Shown here: positions 49,589 to 60,992 of the stretch, piece after piece | Position numbering within the stretch: position 1 is the stretch's first letter | How the letters are laid out: each line of letters begins with the position of its first letter | Origin: Dipteris shenzhenensis | Lineage: Eukaryota; Polypodiophyta; Polypodiopsida; Gleicheniales | Direction: 5' to 3' (one strand) | Length of the DNA: 64,000 nucleotides | Assembly: GCA_047967505.1 (NCBI GenBank) | Contig: CM106539.1 | Made by a program: the position numbers and the translations under genes | Notes under the pieces: generated by a model | What the model saw: only the letters and a program-made list of their open reading frames with translations | The model's database searches: none | What the model was told of the DNA's origin: nothing

Positions 49589-50134
49589 GTGCCTACATCA
49601 TGATCGTGCTTGATACACGTGCTATCCAAGCTAGCCGAGCATAGATTCACGTCTCTATGTCATCCCAATCCACATCTACTCCATGAGTAGATGCAGTGAA
49701 TGCCCGTGCCAACACTATACCAATTTCATTGTTTGTGATTGTTTTCGAATTGTAAATCCTATGGTAAATCTTCATAAAATCGTTCAGCAATGATTTCTTA
49801 AGCTGACCTATATGAAAGCCATGCTAGCTCTCTTTTTTGTTTTTTTCCCCATATTTCTCAGATCCAGGTGTCCAACTCCAATGATATGAGTCTAGCTTCG
49901 CTCTCAGGAAAAATCTCCATCCAAGACTGACTCCAGTTGGAATTGCGATTGGTTTGCTATCCTTAGTCTTTGGCTTCTCTTTGGTTGGAGTCAGAATACA
50001 AGCCGCTTTGTTGTCCGTAGCCTTTGCCTTTTCTTTGGTTGCAAACTTCCTGGATAGTGTGTTCCTTCTTGGAGAAGGAAATCGGGCTTCTTGGAGGCGG
50101 GAGATGTGATGCCTTTGGGCTTCCTTGGAGACAT
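49589..50134 (-). pseudogene. Unidentified gene, N-terminal exon upstream of copia element 3
   Basis: The minus-strand ATG at 50,134 opens MSPRKPKGITSPASKKPDFL. After a one-base shift come KFATKEKAKATDNKAACIL, VSLGWRFFLRAKLDSYHW and NNEIGIVLARAFTASTHGVD down to the LTR junction, with two stops. A basic start and a long frame across about 170 codons suggest a former gene. It may belong with the coiled-coil exons at 34,690-35,425, which sit on the other side of the copia insertion in copy A. Family not recognised. Confidence 0.4.
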
Positions 50135-50860
50135 GGTGGTCTTTAGCTACTACAAAGAGAGTAACATTTTAGTACTAGGACTCACACTAAGATGAAATGG
50201 AGTAAAATAGAAAAGAGAGAGAGAGAGAGAGAGAGAGAGCAACAACAAAAGCAGAAAGTTTGCATGTCAATAGAAGGAATGGCAAAAGACAATTGCATGC
50301 AGGTCTGAATATTGAATTATGGGGGGAATGCATTTAGAGAATGGAGGAAAAGCAAAGAATGAATAGAGAATGGGGGAAAAGAGAAGAATGAATAGAGAGA
50401 GAGAGAGAGAGAGAACATCCTGCCAGAAAATTCGAGGTGGAAATCAAAAGTTTAGAAGTTCGAAAGTGGAAGATGGAAATCAAAAGTTTGAAAGTGGAAG
50501 TGATAGAGTGCAGGTTCAAAATTGAAACACCTGAGAGGAGAGGCAGTGCATGAAAATGTGTGTATGAGCATGAGAGCGTACGTGAGAATATCTTGTGCAT
50601 GAGAATCTGTAATCAATAAATATATTACTGCACATTGATTCGAGAATTCTCTCCATATTGCACACTACTTGGTACTACCACATTCTTGCTAATAGTACAT
50701 ACACCATAGCATGCTGGTCCTCTTTTTTTGAATCACTTAAATTTGATTCAAGATGTGTAAGCAAAGGAGCATCATGCAAGGGATCTCAGAGATTTGTATT
50801 TACCCACTTTGGCATATCACCCATCACTGCACACTTTTACATTGTCCAACACTCTACCAT
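50135..50860. other. No recognisable gene; short (GA)n runs
   Basis: GA runs at 50,216-50,238 and 50,396-50,413, with duplicated AAGAATGAATAGAGA (about 50,355-50,400) and AAATCAAAAGTTTGAAAG-like phrases (about 50,440-50,500). No gene recognised. Confidence 0.55.
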
Positions 50861-50865
50861 TTGCA
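50861..50865 (+). repeat. Target-site duplication TTGCA, left copy
   Basis: Precedes the 5' LTR of copia element 4; identical to 55,370-55,374. Confidence 0.9.
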
Positions 50866-51011
50866 TGTTGGGGTAAAGGGTAGTGTGCCCACCCACTTGT
50901 ACAGTGCCCATGTATACTCATATATATATGAAAGAGGAATAAGCTGGAGTAGCTTTTGCTCCACCACTTTTGGTGTCTCCTATCCCTTTGTGTGTGCTCT
51001 CCTCTCCCACA
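50866..51011 (+). repeat. 5' LTR of copia element 4
   Basis: 146 bp, TGTTGGGGTAAAGGG to CTCTCCCACA, with a TATATATATG promoter candidate at 50,921-50,930. Unusually short for a copia LTR. Confidence 0.95.
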
Positions 51012-51013
51012 AC

Positions 51014-51025
51014 TGGTATCAGAGC
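51014..51025 (+). other. Primer-binding site of copia element 4
   Basis: TGGTATCAGAGC starts two bases after the LTR end, complementary to initiator Met-tRNA. Confidence 0.95.
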
Positions 51026-53016
51026 CCACGGCATTCGATCTACGAGGAGCTCGGTGAGAGGAGAACTCCTAAACCGTGAATCTTTTGCAGCTTCTGACAG
51101 AATCAACAAGACTTCGTCTACTTCGTCAGTGACGTTGGAGCTCTCTGAGCGTGGCTCTATTCGACCGTTTCCATGGTCGCATTTAGACAGTAGCAGGCAA
51201 CAAGTTCCAGCAACACAGAACTGACGAAAGTGGGAGCCGTGAGAGCAAGACCGTGCGGTGGGGAGCGTGGATCATCGACTCGAATTGAGCGTCTGAGCGG
51301 CTGTGGAATTGAGCGACGACTCGACGACCATCTTCTTGGGCTTTGGAGCGGTGGATCGTGGATCATCGTGGATGCTACTGGAGTGCTCACTCTGCTGCGC
51401 TTCTGTCATCGTGCAGCGGTGCTGCTCTGTCGGTCGTCCTGCTGCAAGTCCTTCCAAGTTCCAAGGTCCTTCCGTGCTACAAGACAGTGCAAGTCCTTCC
51501 AAGGAACATGTCATTTCTAGTGGGCGAGCTTGTGAGCACTCAGAGTGAACTATGGATGCGCTTGGATGCCGAGCAGATTGCCATTGATGCTGTGAAGAAT
51601 GGACATTAGCTGTGGATAGGCTGATTTGAGGCTGTTACTTGGACACTTTACGGGACTGGTCATATGCCCTTTTGCAGTCTTGCACAAGGAGCTTTCGATC
51701 TGTACATCACTTTGGCAGTGGCATTGACACATGCTTTGACAGTGGTACATGCCTGGTTGAGATGCATTGACAGTTCGTTGGATGCATGGTTGTTTTCCTA
51801 TGTTGGATACATATGGTGGTACAGTGATGTATTGAGATCCGTTAGATTAGCATCATTTGGAGCACATTTTGGGGCTGTTTTGCCAGTGCTTTTGGGCTAT
51901 TTTATTGTTGATCTGTGAGCATTCTTGGGGCTGATTTGTTGGGCATTGTACTTGCCATTTTGCTGGTGTTGCAGTTGACATATGGGGTGATCTACTGGAT
52001 GTATTTTGACCATTTTTTGGGGCTTTTTTTTGTCGGAGCAGATGAGTGCTGTAAAGGGTAGCAAACATTCAAGGAAGCTGCTGTTGCTGTTTTTATGACA
52101 AAATAGTCATTTTCAGGACTGAATATCTCTTTCCTGGTGCGGAATTGCACTTTGTGCCAAACTGGAAAGTTGTAGCTCATAGAATATACTACAACTTTGC
52201 TTTTAAAAGCAAGTTGATCCGATATAAGCTGCAGGAGTTACAGCCTCTGCAAAATCACAAAAAGTTGCAGTCTACTGTCTATTTGTAACCAATGTGCAGG
52301 AAGCTGTTTTTCAGGTGAGAATATCTGAGAATCCAGAAGGATTTGGCTCTTGAGATCAACTGACAAGTTGTATATCTTTCTACCAGCTACAACTTTCCTG
52401 TTTACAGCTTTGGCATCCGGTCTTTCAGTGAAAAGATATCGCTGTTCAAAAACAGGGACAGCGTGTTATTTTGCCCAAAGTGGCTGTGAGGTATTGTTGT
52501 AGGAATTTCTCTTGCACAACAATGAATTGGGAACTCACAGTAAATTACAGAAAGTGATTGGGATCTCACTTCAGTCCAAGGGCATTATTGGCATTTAGGC
52601 AAGTCACTTTGGCACATTTGGCAAGTGGTGAATGCTTGATTTTGTTGCCAAAGGATTGCACACTCTTGGTGATGCATTGGTGATGCAGTAAATGCCATTT
52701 CGATGCATTATGGATTTGCATTGGTGGATGCCGCACTGATGTTTATGGATAGTTGAGCTGGGCTCCTATTGCCATTGGTTGAGCAGGCATTGCTCATTTG
52801 GTTCAGTGCATTTCTTACTTCAATTGCCAGGCATTGGAAGGTTACTGGGCTGCATATATTCTTGTTTATGCCTCTTTATGGTTGAGTGCTTTTGAGCATT
52901 GGATCAGCCAATTTATTTGGAGACCTGATTGGTCTGGACAACACTATATTTTTTGGTCATTTGGGTTGCCTATTGCACTATACTGCTCTTTGGTTGTGAC
53001 CTATTGTGCCACAGAT
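51026..53016 (+). other. Long leader of copia element 4
   Basis: About 2 kb before gag. Repeated phrases are CAAGTCCTTCCAAG (51,449 and 51,491) and GAAGCTGTTGTT/GAAGCTGTTTTT-like (about 52,075 and 52,298). Open frames up to about 100 codons occur on both strands at 51,157-51,520, but none is recognised. From 51,900 the sequence is T/G-rich. Confidence 0.7.
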
Positions 53017-55133
53017 ATGGCATCTACAGCTGGTAGTGCCCTCTTTGATATTGAGAGGTTGGATGGATCAAACTTTCAGTATTGGAAAGAGCAGATTTAT
53101 GATGTGTTAGTGCAGAAAAGGCAGCATAAGTCAATGCAAAGGTGTCAAGCCTAATAGCATTAAACAGAGTGATTGGGATGACATGGATGAGCAAGCATGC
53201 TCTATCATTCAGTCATCACTCTCGAAGTCAGTCTACTTGTAGGTACAGGATGGTGTACAGGGTGTAGACTACCATGCATATGAATTTTATACTCGTATAT
53301 GCCGGATGTATGACCATGATAGTGTTATGTTACAGCATGATGGGCTGAAATGTCCTGATGGGCTGAAATACAGCCTTGATATGCACTCCAAAGGTCGATC
53401 AATTGGTAGAAACAAGTCATGTTCAAGGGGGAATTCTAGGAGCAAGTCTAGCTCTCAGACTTGTGTTAGATGTTTCTATTGTGGAAAGTATGGCCACATG
53501 AAAAAGTATTGCTGGAAATGGTTGAGAAAATACAAGAAGAAGAGCAAGGTTAAGAATGACATGAAGAAGGAGAAGAAGCATGTTGAGCTTTAAGGCGTGG
53601 ATGCCAGGGTTTCCACTGACAGTAGCAGTGATGAAGGCATTCTTTTGTCTATGTCTGACACCTCCTTCTTGGCCACTGATGTACCCATTCTCAGCGATTG
53701 GATGTTAGATCCATGTGCTTCATGTCATATGACCCCTCAAAGGTCATGGTTCAGTGCATATCAGGAATGCATTGTGGAGAGTGGTTTGATGGGCATTGAT
53801 CATTCTATGGATGTCTATGGTTATGGGGATATCCACCTTGTTATGCCTAGTGGCTCTATTCTTGTTCTACAGAGGGTTAAACATATACCAGGACTTGCTA
53901 CGAGCAAGATCAGTACTGGACAGTTGGTTGAGGCAGGTTATCATGTCTCTTTGGGTGATCATGCATGGAAGATTGCTAGAGGCAATCTGGTTATGGCTAG
54001 GGGATCACGGGTTGGATTCTCTTATGCATTGCATGTATCAGGTGTCCAGGATAAGATGCTTATGATTAGTAAGCAGCCATCAGCTAGTTTATGGTATGCC
54101 AGACTTGGACATATGTCTACTGCAGGTATGGAAGCACTTACAACATTGAGATACATTCCTCTTATGGATGTCTCTCAAATTTTATGTCATGATTGTGATG
54201 ATGGTCAGCAGTTAGGATCCTCCTTTGTGAGGAAGACAGTTAGTGAGAGGTATCTTGAGCCATTGCAGTTATTGACTCGGGTCATATTGTGCATGGGCAG
54301 GAATCATTGATATGTTTGCTTCGTAAGTGCCTTCATGGCCAGAAGCAATCCCCTCGATCTTGGCTTCATAGGTTTGATACCGTTATGAGAGCTCAAGATG
54401 TGATGCGCAGTGAGACAGGTTATGGTCTCAATATTCAGGAGGTTGCTATCCTTCTGAGGTTACTTGCCATATGGTTCCTTATGGACAGGGATGCTTTGCA
54501 GTGGGCGCTGCATGGTCTTGATGATGTTTGTCAGATACTTGGTTGTTTCAGTATGGAGAGGGGGAAGTTATTGAGTACTCCATTGCTGGTATTGGCTCCA
54601 TACTTGAAACACAGCAGTTTTGACGATCACAGATTAGTTGAGTAGCAAGTTATGGTTGATATGGCAGCCATAGTACTTCATGCATCCATGACTGTGTTGA
54701 GACTTGGTTCTCACATGTTTGCCATTGGGGCTACACTTCCAGTTCTTGCTTCCGTTGCAGTGGGAGTTGGTAGCATGATTATGGTAGATTTTGGCAGTAG
54801 GGAAGCGGTTGTGGACATCAGGTCCTTATGCTTCCAGGAGCAGCATGCAGGTGATGCAGGTTGGGTAGACCAGCAGAGGTCTATTGTAGGTTATGTGCTT
54901 ATGGTCACAGGTGGTACAGAGACATTTTCTCTACACAGTGACAGTTTGGGTACTATGGACTTAGCACAAGAGCATGTGGTGGTGAGAGTTCACTCTCCCA
55001 GTGAGATCTGGCATGAGATCTTGGTTGACAGGCATCTACAGCTTGTCATTTTCTATCCTGCAAACCTGATGTCTGCTAGCAGCTTATCCTCTATGCACTT
55101 TGCACATTGTAAAGTGCCGATGGGCATAGGATG
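53017..55133 (+). pseudogene. Copia element 4 rearranged gag-pol remnant
   Basis: Gag starts MASTAGSALFDIERLDGSNF and shifts frame near 53,135; the other frame continues with IKQSDWDDMDEQACSIIQSS. A long stretch of gag is missing before the zinc knuckle CFYCGKYGHMKKYC (about 53,472). The protease active site reads LDPCASCHMTP instead of LDSGASxHMTP, losing the D-S-G triad. The pre-integrase domain is present (WYARLGHMSTAGM, about 54,090). The sequence then jumps to an RT scrap LHGQKQSPRSWLHRFD (about 54,327) and an RNase H-like tail DAGWVDQQRSIVGYVL (about 54,855). Several stretches are open for over 100 codons (53,597-54,310; 54,652-55,134). Confidence 0.85.
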
Positions 55134-55223
55134 ATGGTCTGGTCATCTTGTTTTTCAGCCTATGGCTAATTGTATTATGTGTACTATACTCCCTTAAAGG
55201 CACACTGCCTTTAAGTGGGAGGT

Positions 55224-55369
55224 TGTTGGGGTAAAGGGCAGTGTGCCCACCCACTTGTACAGTGCCCATGTATACTCATATATATATGAAAGAGGAATAA
55301 GCTGGAGTAGCTTTTGCTCCACCACTTTTGGTGTCTCCTATCCCTTTGTGTGTGCTCTCCTCTCCCACA
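55224..55369 (+). repeat. 3' LTR of copia element 4
   Basis: Identical to the 5' LTR except one T/C difference at LTR position 16. Confidence 0.95.
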
Positions 55370-55374
55370 TTGCA
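55370..55374 (+). repeat. Target-site duplication TTGCA, right copy
   Basis: Matches 50,861-50,865 exactly. Confidence 0.9.
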
Positions 55375-56296
55375 TAGAGGTATACATGTTGCTTTGATTC
55401 CTTTGATGTCAAGTGGTTCCTTGTGATAGAATACACAACAAGACAAAGCAATTATAGATGTGCTTGATAGACATGCAAAATAGAGGACACATCTATAGGC
55501 ACTGCTAGAATAGTGAAAATACGAGCACGCCTAATAGCACGTCTATTAGTGCACCTATTTGTGCGTCTATTAGCGCCCCTATTAGTGCATCTACATACGA
55601 ATTAGATGTGGATTTAGATGTAGATTTAGATGCAAAACAAAGAATACAGGAAGCGAGATTTTGGTGCAAGCTGATAAATGTACATCACTACTTTTATAGA
55701 CATTGCCCATGATTACCAAAGCACATACTTTTAATAAAAATATCAATGCTTTTTGGCAAACCCACATATACAAAAATTAAGTGAGGTGAGGAGAATGAGA
55801 CAATATGTAAGATAGTTTTGGCAATAGGGTGGCAATATTAATGATGGGCTATGGTTCAATCTCATCCTCAATGAGATCAACCCTTGCCAAATTATCTACT
55901 TCAAAATACAAACCAGTGTTGAGATCTACAAATACATTCAGCCCACTACTACTTGTGCTACTCATGTGCTCATCGAAATCAGCATCACTAATGGTAGGCT
56001 CGTCCTCATAGGTAATGGCCTCAATATCTGTATCTCCTATCTCATGATCATCCTCCTCTCTTGTATCATGGTCATCATCACCTCATGGCCATGATCATCC
56101 TCCATACACTCCATATTAGTAAATGTGCCATACATCACTTTGGAACGTGGTGTAATACGTATGCCATGCCACCACATATTATTATCCACCATTGGTTGAT
56201 AGATAACCTAATTCAAGCACAAATACAATCATGTTATTTTCCTTGCATCGAAGGTATGAAATATTTAAAAGTGAGTATTTTTATATGTGTATACAA
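55375..56296. other. No recognisable gene; small internal repeats
   Basis: Short reiterated phrases such as TATTAGTGCACCTA/TATTAGTGCATCTA and GATGTAGATTTAGATG lie between about 55,530 and 55,635. Nothing else recognised. Confidence 0.5.
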
Positions 56297-56390
56297 CATT
56301 ACTACACACGGATCCTATTGAGACGCTTAAGTACCGATGTTTAGCATGCACAGGGTGCTAATCATCGGTATTGGAAGGAGGGTTCGTTAA

Positions 56391-56520
56391 GGGTCGCTAT
56401 ATAGCGACTTTAGTAAAACGTCGCTATATAGCGACGTTTGCCTAAAGTCACTATATAGCAACTTTTATCAGATTGGTAATGGTCGTTATATAGTGACACT
56501 GAGATAGTTTTTTATAGTGA
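56391..56520. repeat. Left subterminal palindrome cluster
   Basis: Four copies of GTCGCTATATAGCGAC or one- to three-base variants (GTCACTATATAGCAAC, GTCGTTATATAGTGAC). Subterminal repeats of this kind are binding sites for the accessory protein in known CACTA elements. Confidence 0.8.
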
Positions 56521-57009
56521 TGTTTTACAGAGAGTTGTTTTTTCCATACTGACCTTAAAAGATAGTTTTTTCCAATGACAATTTTTTTAAATTTGCACAC
56601 ATGTTTGATCTTTTGAGATAATAAAAGTATGAGAGCATGTACATCAAGCCTTTGAAGCTCATATATTCATGTCCAAGTTTGAGATGAAAAAAATCAATGA
56701 AGAGGATTTACATCAATAGTTTCATTTACATTATGAGCCAAGTCTAATGTGCCAAACAAGTCTATCTCTAACTCTATATACTGAGTTGATCTCCTATATC
56801 ATCGTCGTACTCTAGCATCGTACATTCACCTAAGAGTACTTGATCATCTTCTTCAAAAAAGTATGGTGATTCTTGATGATCGTCATCTTCTTCCTCAAGA
56901 TCATGATCTCCATCTTCCTCCCATACGATGTCATTATGCACATCTTCCTCTTGGCTCGTATTGTGATCTTCATCTTCTTCACTAAATTCATATGGATCAA
57001 TTGAATCTA
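56521..57009. other. Region downstream of the TNP2 remnant
   Basis: Minus-strand reading of 56,830-57,000 is strongly acidic (runs of Asp and Glu), possibly a C-terminal tail of the transposase or a separate exon. No clear splice signals seen. Confidence 0.35.
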
Positions 57010-58830
57010 GTCACTTGCCTTCAAATATGATGGTGGTGGATCAAGTTACCTCCATGCGCGAGATGGTCCAGTGGAAGGTATCGAGCATGCACTTCATAAA
57101 CATTTTTCCTCATATGTTTGGAGTATCATGCAAGCAATTTCAAACCCAGTCCACAAATAGGACAAGCATGGCACCCACTTGTAACAAGTCCTGCACGCGT
57201 GCATGAATGTATTAGTATAAGACATGCATGCGAAAGAGAGTCATAAAAGCATAATCCTATATTATACATGTAAAGACACAACCACGTACCTGTGCACTCT
57301 CCATATCCTAGGTAGTCATGCATGGTCCACATCAAGATACCCCTGACCAAAATATCATTTGTATGTCTAATAGCTCTAGAAATATCAAAGATCCACACTC
57401 CTCTCCATAAGATCTGTAACTCCTCTATCAAAGGTACCATGTACATGTCCATATTTTTGGCCTTGTACTTCCCTAGCACAAGTAGTGCAAGCATGAGGTG
57501 TCCCTTCTTTATTATTAGCCATGGTGGGATATTATAATTTACCAAGACTATGGGCCATGTTGACCAAGATGTCGAGCGTAACCCGAAAGGATTCACTCTG
57601 TCCATGGCGAGCCCAAGATGTAAGTTGTGTGGCTCCCTCGCAAAGTTCGGCCACTGATTGTCTATGTGCTTCCAAGCTACACAATCTACGGGAATCCTCA
57701 ATGTGTCATCAGTGGACCGATGAGATGCATGCCATGTCATCAATTTTGCTATGGATTTGCATCAAAACATGTGCTGTATTCTTGCAATGATGGGAAAGTG
57801 TCTCAAGACCTTTACCGGTATCTGCTCACCCTACAAGTCATCTCTATATCGTTGTTTCCCGCACTTTGGACAACTAGCCAAATATCCATGCTCATGACCA
57901 AAGAGAATACAATCATTACGGCAAGTATGGATGGTATCATAATCCATACCCACAATTGTTAGCATCTTCTTCGCTTCATCTCTTCATGTGGGCATGGTAT
58001 TTGGTGTAGGTAACATCTTCTAGAGCAACCTATCACAATTCAAACATACATAGGCTTCGAATAATGATGATTCGGTACACTAATCCTATAGCTTAGAGTC
58101 CCTGTAATATATTGAGCAAGGTTAGAATCTTACAACATACATAAAGTGGGGATACAAAGGCTTCGAATAATGATGATTCTCAAAACAAACAATATCCAAA
58201 TAATGAGTCAAATTAATGTAGGAGCTAACCTCATTAAGGCCGAGACACTTGTATCCGACCACCCATACTTTACTTGTAGATTCAAGATTGAGTGATAAGC
58301 ATGTAGTTTGACATCCTAGCACCCTCGTACAACTGTGTTGATTGCAACTCTCGCATTTTGACCTCAGACTCTGACATCACGTGTACATGTGATGTAGTGC
58401 CCCTAAAAATAGAATCCATCATGTCCACCATATCCTCATCATCATCCGGGAGACTATAGTATTGCTCAAAGTGTGAAGGTATATGCACATCCTCGTCACC
58501 CTCCTCATCTTGTTTCAAGATTTCGTGTAAATATAAGTTCGTGTCTCAAGGTTTCATGTCATAATGATATCTAATATTAACCACGAACTCAAATAGCATT
58601 GACTTACCGATAATCCATCACCATGTGCAACACCAATGGTGGGTATTGGTTCGAGCTCATCCCCATACATCCACAAGTGGCGCATGATAATATGACGTTG
58701 ATATCGTACTTCTCACTTGCAATGAGTGCAATGACAATACAACCTCTCCGTAAGCCACTCTGTGCTCCCGGGCATTGGCGCATCATTTGATGAGCTTCCA
58801 CTTGTCCCTTCCATCTACACACTTCCAAAA
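57010..58830 (-). pseudogene. TNP2-like CACTA transposase, decayed
   Basis: Minus-strand order matches TNP2 proteins. A transposase-associated domain starts near 58,816 with ERLYCHCTHCK and HIIMRHLWMYGDE. Then TMPT...RDEAKKMLTIVGMDYDTI and RNDCILFGHEHGYLASCPKC (57,990-57,850), IPVKVLRHFPIIARIQHMF (about 57,800), LRIPVDCVAWKHIDNQWPNF (57,690), GLAMDRVNPFG, YNIPPWLIIKKGHLMLALLV (57,520) and CHACPICG (about 57,150). A phase-1 intron with GTACGT...GCAG edges lies at 57,191-57,289. VYEVHARYLPLDHLAH (about 57,090) is near the end. Stops at several places (e.g. about 57,833). The longest open part is 57,743-57,126. The C-terminal third of a normal TNP2 is missing. Confidence 0.88.
57191..57289 (-). 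other. Intron within the TNP2 remnant
   Basis: 99 bases beginning GTACGT and ending GCAG on the minus strand. Removing them joins the reading ECTG to LVTSGCHACP in phase, as in related transposases. Confidence 0.7.
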
Positions 58831-58920
58831 TCACAATGTAGTTGCAAGGAAATCTATTAAGATCCAAAAAATAGCCACCCATGACTTCTTTTCTCTTTTC
58901 TAACAATAAGTGCCCTGAAC

Positions 58921-59065
58921 CGTCACTATATAGCGACTGTTTGCTCTATTCCATTGCTATATAGCGACGCTTTGTCCTATTCCATCACTATATAGTGACA
59001 CTCTTTGGATATAAGCGTCGCTATATAGTGATTGACCAGTATCGCTATATAGCGATGCTAGGGGC
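58921..59065. repeat. Internal cluster of the CACTA palindrome
   Basis: Five copies of CGTCGCTATATAGCGAC-like sequence directly upstream of the TNP2 start, between the two divergent genes, so they may also serve as promoter-proximal sites. Confidence 0.75.
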
Positions 59066-59740
59066 TTGAACCCGAAACCCCATGCCGCGATGCTTTCTTT
59101 AGCATCTCTATTGCAAGAAAAGCAAAAATCTATCCTCTCACCTTATATTCGATGACCTCGCTTTCCTCCTCTCTATTCTCCACTCCTCACCACTACTCAG
59201 CCCCTCTCCTAACACTTGTGCTCCCTTTCCACCCTTCTCCCTCTTTGCTTGTGTGAAAAGAAGTTTTTCAAGAAGGTGTCTCTTTAAGCAATGTAGGTTC
59301 ATTTTTTGTGAGAATTAGTTTTGTGAGTGTTGAAGCATGTTTCTCCTTGTATTGCTAAAGCTTATATGTGCTAGTTTTCATGCTTGATTTTCAAGGGTTA
59401 AAGACAAAAAATGAGATTTTGTGAAAGAAAAAAGACTCACCTCTTCTCTTTTTGGTATTTCTCTTCCTCCTCTTTCTCCTTGTTTGTAGACTTATGCTTT
59501 CTCCTTGTTTGTAGGCTTATGCTTGTCTCCTCAATCCAATCCCTTTGAGAAGTTCTTCTCTAAACTCCTCCTTCCTCTAACTAGTTATTTGAAAAATGGT
59601 ATGTTTCCTCTCTTTTGTAGGGCCAGTCCACAAAACACCGAGTGGGACTATTCCAGGTAAGAAAGTCCTTCCTCTTTTTTCCTTTTGTTATTTTTGTTAT
59701 TTGCATTGGCCTGCAGCTAGCACCTTAAGCGCTAGTTGCA
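59066..59740. other. Intergenic region of the CACTA element
   Basis: C/T-rich sequence with a CTTTCTCCTTGTTTGTAG duplication (about 59,476-59,515). No gene recognised. Confidence 0.5.
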
Positions 59741-60990
59741 GTGATGAGCATAGGAACCCTCTTTTCCCCTCTCCTCCCCTATTCCCTCTTCTTTCCCTCT
59801 CTTCCTCTCTTCCTTCTCTTCTTTTTTCCTATTCTTTATCCCCTCTTTCAATCTCTTTTTCTCCTCTTCCTCCTTTCCTTCTCTTCTGTTTCCCGATTCT
59901 TTCAATCTCTTTTCCCCTCTTCCTTCTCTTATGTTTATGCTTTTTTTCCCTCTTTCATCCCCTCTTTCAATCTCTTTTCCTCTCTCTTTCCCCCTCTCTT
60001 TCCCCTCTCTCAATATCTTTTCATAAGCATATGTATTTGCCAATGCTTAAGCTTTCTCTCTTTTTCTTTTATGCTCATATGCTCATGCATAAGAATAAGC
60101 ATATCCTTTCTTTCCTTTTCTCTTATGCTTATGCTCTTTTCCCCTCTTCCTTCTCTTATGCATGAGCATATGTCTCCTTCTCTTTCTCCTTCTCCGCTTT
60201 TCCTCTTTTCCTCTCTCTTTCTCCCCCTCTTTCTCCCTCTTTCTCCTCTTTCGATCTCTTTTCATAAGCATATGTATTTGCCTATGCTTAAGCTTTCTCT
60301 CTTTTTCTTTTATGCTCATATGCTCATGCATAAGAATAAGCATATCCTTTCCTTCCTTTTCTCTAATGCTTATGCCCTTTTTCCCTCTTCCTTCTCTTAT
60401 GCTTATGCTTATGCATGAGCATATGTCTCCTTCTCCTCTTTTCCTCTCTCTTTCTCCCTCTCTTTCCCCTCTTTTGATCTCTTTTCATAAGCATATGTAT
60501 TTGCCTATGCTTAAGCTTTCTCTATTTTTTATTTATGCTCATATGCTCATGCAGGAGCCTAAGCATATGCTTTCTTTCCATATCTCTTATGCTTATGCTC
60601 TTTTCCCCTCTTCCTTCTCTTATACTTATGCTTATGCATGAGCATATGTCTCCTTCTCTTATGCCTATGCCTATGCCTATGCATGTCCTTCTCCTTCTCC
60701 TTCTCCTTCTCTTCTTTTTCCTCAGTTTTTCTCTTCTTTTCATAAGCATATGCCTATGCCTTTGCCTATGCATATCCTTCTCCTTTCTTTCTCATCTTTT
60801 TTTCTCTCTTTTTCTCTTCTTTTCATAAGCATATGCCTATGCCTATGCATGTCCTTCTCCTTCTCCTTCTCCTTTCTTTCTCTTCTATTTTTCTCTCTTT
60901 TTCTCTTCTTTTCATAAGCATATGCCTATGCCTATGCTTATGCTTATGCTTATGCATGAGCATATGCTCATATGCTTATGCATAAGCATA
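59741..60990. repeat. Pyrimidine-rich minisatellite with CATATGC units
   Basis: A module of roughly 230 bases (CTCTTTTCATAAGCATATG, TGCTTAAGCTTTCTCT, TTTATGCTCATATGCTCATG) occurs at about 60,000, 60,255 and 60,480. It degenerates into short runs of CTATGC/TTATGC hexamers and CTCCTT to 60,990. Long open frames on both strands (Ser/Leu/Phe-rich, Arg/Glu/Lys-rich) result from the repeat and are not considered genes. Confidence 0.85.
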
Positions 60991-60992
60991 AG

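Larger units (their letters stand above)
50866..55369 (+). mobile_element. Copia element 4, young non-autonomous copy
   Basis: A 4,504-bp element with two 146-bp LTRs differing at one base, a perfect primer site, a polypurine tract (AAGTGGGAGG, 55,213-55,222) and a perfect 5-bp target duplication. The internal region retains pieces of gag, protease, pre-integrase, RT and RNase H, but no integrase D-D-E core and no YVDD. It must have moved with enzymes supplied by another element. Confidence 0.93.
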
